This document shows, in pieces, positions 57,308 to 64,000 of a DNA stretch of 64,000 nt. The position numbers and the translations under genes were made by a program. The notes below the pieces were generated by a model. It was not told the origin of the DNA, ran no database searches, and worked only from the letters and a program-made list of their open reading frames with translations. The stretch lies in assembly GCA_947179485.1 (NCBI GenBank), contig OX359249.1, positions 2,976,001-3,040,000 on the forward strand. Reading direction: 5' to 3'. Each line of letters opens with the position of its first letter. Positions within the stretch are counted from its first letter, which is position 1. The DNA comes from Allacma fusca. Lineage: Eukaryota > Arthropoda > Collembola > Symphypleona > Sminthuridae.

Positions 57308-60300
57308 ATGCAAGCGTTGAAATTGAAGCGAGGAACTCTCAAGTCGAGCTTAACCAAGCTCAAGAACACTGTAGATGGCTACACGGACGCCATTAATCAA
57401 GGATACGTGGAAGCTCACCAGAGACGCCTGGACGGCTTATGGGCGGAGCTACAGAAAAACCACGATGAAATCATCGCAGCTAGCGCTGATGACAATGAGC
57501 GGGACGCTCACCAATTAGACTTCGATGAGGTCGATAGCAAGGTAATGGAAATTCAGTGTTCATTGAATAATGCTATGCTACTACTGACACGACCTCCGAC
57601 ATCTTGTCAGAACACTTCTGCACAGACTCAGGATCTTCTCACGCCTAATTTGTCAGTCAATCTTCCCAAGTTATCCATTCCCACATACTCCGGGGAAGTT
57701 CATGAATGGCTTGGCTTTAGTGACATGTTCACTACAATGGTTCACAACAACCAAACGCTACAGGATGTGAACCGCTTCCAGTATTTGAAGCTTGCTTTGA
57801 GGGGAGATGCTGCTCGCCACTTGAATTCCATCCCCGTAACTAATGCAAACTACCAGAAAGCTTGGGATATGCTTGAAGCTAGGTTCTCTCATGAACGAGT
57901 TATGGTATTCTCGCACCTGGACCGCCTGTTTAACAATCAATCTCTCCCTCAAGAGTCTGCTGTCGGTCTGAGGAAGCTCATTGACAACACAATGGAATCA
58001 GTTCGAGCTTTGGAAAATTTAAAGCGTGACACTGGTCACTGGGATGATATTCTTGTGTATGTGACAATGCAAAAATTGGATCCCGAAACTCGTCGAAGGA
58101 TTGAACTTTCATTAACTGACAAGAAGGTACCTGCGTTTGATCAGCTAATGATTTTGCTTGAACAACATTCAATTGCTCTGGACACCATGTCTAACTCCAA
58201 GGGGAAGGGAAATTCTGCAAATGACTCTCCTAAGAAATTCTTCGGCATGAATGAGAAGCCAAGACCTGCTCCAGGAAATGTCAAAAGCCATGTTGTTTCA
58301 GCTCAAGACAAGAATCAATGCAGCTTTTGCTCAGAGAGTCACAATATTTTTCAATGTCCAATTTTCAATGGGAAATCTATACCCGAACGGCTGCAAACAG
58401 CTAAGGAGAAAAAGCTTTGCCTCAACTGTCTAAGGACCGGCCATTTTGTGTCCTCTTGTCCCTCAACTTTTGTCTGTCGCGTGTGCAAACAGAAACATCA
58501 CTCTCTTCTTCACCAAATTCAGAGTAGTGACAGTGTAGTAGTTACTAACCACGCTAGTAATGACGCAAGACCTGCAACTCAAGTCCTCCTTGGTACCGCT
58601 GTTGTACACGCAAATGACCATCACGGAGCTTTACAAACTTGCAGGGTACTATTAGACACGGGATCACAGGTCAGTTTTATAACCTCCGCCTGTGTGAATC
58701 GGCTTGGGCTCCGACTTGAAGCCACTTTCTGCCAGGTAACGGGCATTGCATCTTGCGGAGGACCCACTGCGGATAGTCAAGTCAATGTCCAGCTTGTATC
58801 GCGCTTTGAAGAAGCCACATTCGCTGTCACCGCTCTTGTGGTAAAGCAAGTCACTGGTAACCTACCAACATTTTCATGCGACCCCAAGATATGGAAGCAT
58901 CTAAATGGGCTTAGATTGGCCGACCCAATGTTTCATAAGCCTGGATGTGTAGATATACTTCTGGGAGCTGACATTCTACCTGAAATTCAACGAGCAAATC
59001 TCGTTCGTGGTGAGAAAAACACACCAACTGCCCAAGAGACTGCCTTTGGTTGGGTTATATATGGTCCAGCATCTGTCAACCGTGAACCTCAGGTCTTCAC
59101 CCACGTCGCTCAATTTAATTTAGAGTCCACACTACAACGATTCTGGGAAATCGAGGAAATCTCGGAGAGCAGAAAGCTTACTGGGGAGGAGAAGGCTTGT
59201 GAAACTCACTTCGCAGAGACACATGTCCGTAACTTAGATGGAAGTTACACGGTACGACTTCCATTCAAAGAGAAGACCGAGTCACTTGGGAACTCCTATA
59301 ATGCAGCCTTACGGAGGTTCACACAGCTTGAACGCAGGCTTCAGTCAAACGCTCAACTACACCAGCAATACTCCGATTTTATGGACGAGTATCTTGCCAT
59401 GGGACATATGGAGCTTGTGCCTGACAGTGAGTTGGAGAAAGATACGAGCAAGTGCTACTATCTCCCACATCATGCTGTCATAAAGGAGGATAGTACCACG
59501 ACAAAACTTCGAGTCGTATTTGATGCTTCTGCAAAGACGACTACAGGGATCTCACTAAATAGCCTGCTGATGGTAGGTCCCACCCTTCAGGATGATTTAT
59601 TTTCCTTGCTTGTGCGCTTCAGAAGTCACGCTATTGCTCTAAAGGCCGATCTGGAGAAAATGTTTCGGTTCATCCAGCTGGATCACCGCGACAGGGATTA
59701 CTTCCGTATATTCTGGAGGGAGAAACCAGATTGTCCACTCCAAGTATATCGCCTTACAACAGTGACGTTTGGATCTTCATGCGCTCCCTATCAGGCTGTG
59801 AAGACAGTTAGACAGCTTGCATCTGACGAGATGCAGAACTTCCCTGAGGCCTGTACAATCATACTAAGGGATCTCTATGTAGACGATTTAATGAGCGGGG
59901 CATCATCGGAAGACCAAGCCATAGACCTACAGAAAGGTATAGTAGCTGTAATGAAAACGGGGAAATTTAACATTCGTAAATGGTCTTCAAACAGTAACAA
60001 GGTACTTGAAAACATTCCTATCGAACTCCGTGAAACCCAGCATCCACTAAAACTCGACCCCGATGAAACAGTGAAGACGTTGGGTCTAAAATGGCACCCA
60101 GCTCTGGATTCATTCTCATTCTCAGTTCAACCATTCTCTCAGGAAATTCTAACCAAACGAATTATTCTGTCGGATATCGCTAAGCTCTTTGATCCGCTTG
60201 GACTGTTGGCTCCAGTGACCATCACTGCCAAACTATTTATGCAGCAGCTCTGGAAGGTAGATTTGGGTTGGGATCAAGCTCTACCACTACAACTCTCAGA

Positions 60301-60478
60301 ATCTTGGTTGTCGTTCCGAAACTCACTCCACAAAATCCAATCTATACAAATACCCCGGTACATTGGAAGTTGTAAGGCACGAAACTTCCAACTGCATGGT
60401 TTCTCGGATGCATCGGAGAAAGCTATTTCAGCGGTTGTATACCTTCGAACTTCCTCAGCAGCAGGCAATATAACTTGC
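57308..60478 (+). CDS. BEL/Pao retrotransposon Gag-Pol, 3' part lost in an assembly gap
   Basis: One open frame of about 1057 codons before the gap. Residues 1-100 are a helical Gag N-terminus. At about 115-265 is the DUF1759-type Gag domain (LPKLSIPTYSGEVHEW, later YLKLALRGDAARHLNSIP). From about 337, Cys/His knuckles of the BEL type (CSFC.., then LCLNCLRTGHFVSSC and CRVCKQKHHSLLH). At about 447 the aspartic protease VLLDTGSQVSF. RT begins about 730 (VVFDASAKT), with LKADLEKMFRFIQL and YVDD at about 856. RNase H begins with GFSDASEKA at about 1031. Integrase and the 3' LTR are absent. No stop or frameshift is seen up to the gap, so the element may be recent. The ATG at 57308 follows the LTR/leader region. 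Confidence 0.93.
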
Positions 60479-60480
60479 AA

Positions 60481-60680
60481 NNNNNNNNNNNNNNNNNNNN
60501 NNNNNNNNNNNNNNNNNNNNNNNNNNNNNNNNNNNNNNNNNNNNNNNNNNNNNNNNNNNNNNNNNNNNNNNNNNNNNNNNNNNNNNNNNNNNNNNNNNNN
60601 NNNNNNNNNNNNNNNNNNNNNNNNNNNNNNNNNNNNNNNNNNNNNNNNNNNNNNNNNNNNNNNNNNNNNNNNNNNNNNNN
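60481..60680. other. Assembly gap (200 N)
   Basis: A run of exactly 200 N, a typical placeholder. Any open frame that crosses it is artificial. Confidence 0.99.
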
Positions 60681-60873
60681 ATTTTCTCAGCAATAGTACA
60701 CTGTACAGGAATTTTTTCCGGTCCCGATCTATTTTTCGGTCCCAAAATTCTCGGGACAAAAATGTGCGTCCTCACTCCGTCCCGAAAAAACATGAGGACA
60801 AACATTTTGTCCCGAAACTTTCCCGATCCAGTCCCGAAAAACTCGGGACGTCCCGTCCCGAACAGAAGCACTA
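60681..60873. mobile_element. Right end of a hAT-like element with CGGGAC words
   Basis: TTTCGGTCCC, CTCGGGAC and GTCCCGAAA words recur. The sequence ends ...CGTCCCGTCCCGAACAGAAG CACTA, whose complement begins TAGTGCTTCTGTTCGGGACG, a TAGTG hAT-like tip. The left part lies in the gap. It is the same word family as 48884-49256. BEL coding sequence does not resume after it. Confidence 0.7.
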
Positions 60874-61671
60874 GAATGAAGGTTGTTCTAATAATTCTAA
60901 AAATTGACCTTTAAAATCATACAGAACGAAAATTCAATTTGAACAAATGTGATTCTAAGGAAATAAATTAAAACGTTAAAATGTTAAGTATTTCTGTTAA
61001 TATATAAATGCCTTCTTAGAAATGGGAAATATTTTTTTCAAACAATGAGTGTATGAGTTTTTTCACGTAAATCCGAATAGGAAGGCCAAAAAACCGAGAT
61101 AATCCGAAAAATTACAGTAATTTATTGTAGCCGTATCAATTTGAATATTAGAATATGAGCTATCTCAAAGATGAATAGCTGCTGCACTCATCATTTTTTC
61201 CCCATCCTGGAATCAAAACTTCGGATTTTTTAGAAAAATCACATGCACATTTTTGAAACTGCGGGATTTTTTTTTGACTGCAAGCACGTTCAAATCTATA
61301 CTTTTTTAAATATCTCAACTCAAGGCAAGCATAAACACTACATTATAAAATTTTGAAAAAGTGCAGATTTGAACGTGCCGGCAGTCAAATCGGGAGAAAT
61401 CCGAAACGGGTAATTTATATACATAGCTACGTCAGGCGTTGTGCTCATTTTACGTTGTTATGTATGACGCAAGGATTTGTATGCGTGTACATACAGCCAG
61501 CATGCAAGCATTGCTTGCTCCCTGTACGTTCAATTGTTTTAATTGTTTAATTTTGAACGTTTTTTCGTACTGTTCAAAATTACAATACCAGTGACTGACA
61601 TACAAATACCAATAACCTTTAATCCTACTAGATGCAGTAAAACAAATGCATGAAGTTTTGCTACTCCACGT
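60874..61671. other. Non-coding, with a 38-bp inverted repeat
   Basis: TTGACTGCAAGCACGTTCAA (about 61275) and its inverted counterpart TTGAACGTGCCGGCAGTCAA (about 61367-61386), each extended by a few bases, form arms around about 50 bp. Possibly a short MITE relic. No gene. Confidence 0.5.
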
Positions 61672-61741
61672 GCCAACGGCCATACCACGTTGAAAGCACC
61701 AGTTCTCGTCCGATCACTGAAGTTAAGCCTGTTAGTACTTG
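61672..61741 (+). pseudogene. Truncated 5S rRNA sequence
   Basis: The first 57 nt (GCCAACGGCCATACCACGTT..., ..TCTCGTCCGATCACTGAAGT, TAAGC) agree with arthropod 5S rRNA from its 5' end. An internal block of about 11 nt (normally between TTAAGC and GGTTAGTACTT) is missing. Similarity ends after GTTAGTACTTG, so about 45 nt of the 3' end are absent. It cannot form the full 5S fold. It is a pseudogene or the head of a 5S-derived SINE; no SINE body was recognised. Confidence 0.88.
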
Positions 61742-61753
61742 CACGGTATAAGA

Positions 61754-62554
61754 TAGTGGTCGGACCAATTCAGTTTAAATTGCAATTTTACAATTCAATT
61801 CAATTCAGTTAAATTCAATTCAGGGATTTTTCAATTCAATTCGACCGTTTACTGAATCGAATAATTCAATTCACCTGTTGAATCGAATTGAATTGTATTC
61901 TTTGAATTCCAATTCAAAACAATTTCAGGCTGAATCAAAACCGATATTGTAAGGATAAGTTTAGCACCAACTTTGTGTCAATATAACCAGCATTAAAACC
62001 TGTTAATATTTTTAGGGTGGCGTCAGCCCCCTTATAAGAAAGTGTTGTCCGTGGATGCTTGGGACTGTTTTCCTCCAAACCAATTTTGTTCACACTTTTT
62101 GTGTACATTCTTTAGGCCACTCTCTTGGAGGAGTTCGTTATTAGTTGAAATCGTAATGCGTGTTCGTACGTAAAAACAATTAAAAACGACAAACTGCCCC
62201 ACCGATTTCAATGGATTTTTTTACACTTACCAGTCAGTACTACTAGCCTAATTTTTTCAAAAATTATCAAAATTTTATTTTTTCTAATTTTTGCATTTTT
62301 TAAATGAGCATAATACTATAAAAAGGGTAAGGAGAGATGGCCTTAGCTGACGTGCCACCCCAGCCACCTTTGCAGTATGCTAATATGCCCGGCGAACCAA
62401 ATGGTTTACAATTCAGTTCAGTTCATGTAGTAAACTGAACTGAATTGAATTGTTTTTTACTGAACCGAATTGAAACCCAAATTTTAATCCAGTTCAGTGT
62501 TCGAACTGGATTGAATGGTAAATTTTGAATTGAATTGAATTGTTCCGACCACTA
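61754..62554. mobile_element. hAT-like non-autonomous element with AATTCAATTC arms (801 bp)
   Basis: The ends are TAGTGGTCGGACCAATTCAG and ...AATTGTTCCGACCACTA. The flanking 8-mers are identical (GTATAAGA, 61746-61753 and 62555-62562). Each arm of 150-200 bp iterates AATTCAATTC/GAATTGAATT. The core (about 61930-62390) is unique and non-coding. It sits between the 5S fragment and the start codon of the THAP frame, 13 bp upstream of the latter. Confidence 0.92.
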
Positions 62555-62567
62555 GTATAAGATAAGA

Positions 62568-63310
62568 ATGGTAAAAGCACAACTCAATTGTAGAGCCAAG
62601 GCGGTCAAAGCATTATTCTGTAACCTTGCCGAAGATGGCAGCACTGCATATGTCGTAAGATTTCCCAATCGAAATACCATTAAAGGTGGGATTATAAAAC
62701 GTTAATGCAGTTTAAGTACTTTAACAAACTTAACAAGCTACTTTCAAACGTCCGGGAGTTGTTATCACACAGGTTGTGATTCCGGATATGTTAAAGGGCA
62801 AGCTGTGCATTCGTTGTTAGGTTCGAAGGACTTACAATTAAAGCAGCAATGGAAGAAAAATATTCCTCGTGCAGATAAACAGTGGGATGACAAAATGTCT
62901 CGATTGTGTCATTTACATTTTGACGACCGGTATCTAATTAAAGAATATAATGTACAATTAAATGGTCAAATAATTGTCAGAGATGAAAGAAAGAGGTGGA
63001 AGCTTTCTACAGATGCAGTTCCTACAATAGTCTCGAATAGACTTGTCCCGAAGTATTTCGAAAACCAGATCAGAAAGTGGAAGAACCCTGTAAGTCGAAA
63101 CCAAGATATGAGCTCGTCGAAGGTGTTGAAGAATAAGGTAGGTTTATTAATAAAATTTCTGAATGTAAAACGGTATTCAAAAAATATTATAACTTTGTAG
63201 ATTCTCCACCCTTGAGATTCAATGCGTGAGTTGTGTTTTATTTCGGATCCTTCTCATCTGATAAAATGTATCCGCAATAACATGCTTAATAAAGGCAGCG
63301 TAAAGGTAAT
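62568..63310 (+). pseudogene. THAP-domain / P-element-type transposase remnant
   Basis: Exon 1 (62568-62685) and exon 2 (62821-63137) join in phase (G|GT) to an open frame of 145 codons. It has an N-terminal Cys pair, VVRFPNR, then CHLHFDDRY (the C-x2-H of the THAP zinc finger) and LSTDAVPTI (the AVPT motif ending THAP domains). About 100 bp further on, another frame from 63222 reads LCFISDPSHLIKCIRNNML. This resembles the D-x-x-H-L-x-K-x-x-R-N block of P-element/THAP9 transposases. The two parts do not connect in frame: the short intron 63138-63200 leads to an early stop. Most of the catalytic domain is missing. It could be a dead transposase or a surviving THAP-only gene. Confidence 0.65.
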
Positions 63311-63368
63311 AAATTTGAAATGATATTTTGTCTTACAGTGATCTAATTACAATTTTTGTATATTAGTT

Positions 63369-63940
63369 TAATGGGACAGACGTAAAAATCGGCAATTATA
63401 GTATATTGTATTTGGAGGACATGTTCAGAGACACGGACAAACAAGAAAACGAGATTCATGTCATATATAAGATTCCATGCAAATCCTGTGACAAAATTTA
63501 TTACGGTGAGACTTATCGTCCTTCCTAACACATGGACCATGTTCGATTGAAAAACCGTGAAAAATCAGCAGTTGCCCGACATATTTTCAACAATAGAAAG
63601 CATGCCATCGATTGGGACAGCGCCAAATCAATTATAAAGAACCTAATCAATTTTTGAGGAAAATTAAAGGATTAATAGTTCAACAATCCGACAAGAAATT
63701 GATGAACGTCAATGATGGTTTTTTATTAGACGTTGCTTGGAAGCCTTTGGTTCAGAAAATTATAACTACTAATTTTAAAAAAAAATGCGAACGAAAATAA
63801 TCTTTTTAGAAATAATTATATTTTTCTCAGTTGTGCAAATTTATCTATCACTTGCTTGTTAGTGCCTGAGGATTACAGTCTGTTAGATGTCGAAAGCTTG
63901 CAATTAATTTAGCTTGTTGAATAAAGTGAACCACGTAAAG
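63369..63940 (+). pseudogene. Penelope-like GIY-YIG endonuclease remnant
   Basis: Translation from about 63440 gives NEIHVIYKIPCKSCDKIYYGET, corresponding to the GIY...YIG core. It then has a stop at about 63526, HMDHVR, KSAVARHIF and HAIDWDSAK, in the order seen in the GIY-YIG domain at the C-terminus of Penelope-like elements. Several stops follow. Downstream (about 63860-63920) GTGCCTGAGGATTACAG and GTCGAAAGCTTGCA resemble 3' sequences common to such elements. No RT is upstream, so only a 3' fragment inserted. Confidence 0.7.
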
Positions 63941-64000
63941 ATATGGATTCCATTATGCTTCCCACTTTTTTTAAGTTACTTTGACACTTGAAGTGAGAAC

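Noticed and set aside
60475..60874. Open frames crossing the N run and continuing the BEL protein
   Set aside because: They are artefacts of translating N; the sequence after the gap is a hAT-like terminus, not Pol.
63860..63920. Hammerhead-ribozyme-like signal (CTGAGGA ... CGAAA) after the GIY-YIG remnant
   Set aside because: The core reads CTGAGGA rather than CTGATGA, and I could not draw the three stems, so no ribozyme is claimed.

Overview
This is eukaryotic nuclear DNA, most likely from an arthropod with a repeat-rich, AT-rich genome. Genes are split by GT-AG introns, many short. The host genes match metazoan families, and a 5S rRNA fragment reads like arthropod 5S. I cannot name the species from the window alone. 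There are no operons, CRISPR arrays or bacterial signals.

Three conserved host genes can be reconstructed exon by exon with consistent phase. They are the actin-interacting protein 1/WDR1 homologue (minus strand, 13 coding exons, 16850-20757, 602 aa), cyclin J (plus strand, 4 exons, 27048-29329, 340 aa) and the mitochondrial circularly permuted GTPase NOA1 (minus strand, 8 exons, 42984-47796, 696 aa). A fourth gene (9932-13768, plus) appears to encode a long basic, Cys/Pro-rich protein of unknown function, with cysteine-dense blocks at both ends. Two weak coding candidates lie at 14243-14569 (minus) and 16081-16242 (plus).

Most of the rest is mobile DNA. The largest item is a Ty1/copia-type LTR element (32138-39466, minus) with near-identical LTRs and a 5-bp target duplication. 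Its pol frame runs without a stop into an envelope-like glycoprotein region: hydrophobic leader, RKKR cleavage-type site, hydrophobic stretch, coiled coil, Cys-rich ectodomain, C-terminal transmembrane segment. Gag-pol carries two in-frame stops and three frame changes, while the RNase H-env part is open. This element sits inside an older hAT-like non-autonomous element (31919-39921). A BEL/Pao gag-pol (57308-60478) is cut by an assembly gap. Remnants of Tc1/mariner, P-element/THAP and Penelope-like (GIY-YIG) elements are also present.

Non-autonomous DNA transposons are abundant and nested, and many still have clean target duplications. Two PIF/Harbinger-like families are seen (421-bp copies at 31040 and 40778; copies at 43485 and 50690). 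Several hAT-like families share TAGTG termini and 8-bp duplications (44371, 53860, 61754, fragments at 48884 and 60681). A striking pattern is that each hAT-like family has terminal regions built by iterating its own short, often palindromic word (GGTACAGG, GGCGATAT, CGGGAC, AATTC, TGTAGGC). Other repeats include a perfect 149-bp inverted repeat (7138-7573), a 166-bp satellite (52083-52927) with one inverted monomer at 55535, and a dispersed repeat present three times between 5.6 and 9.5 kb.
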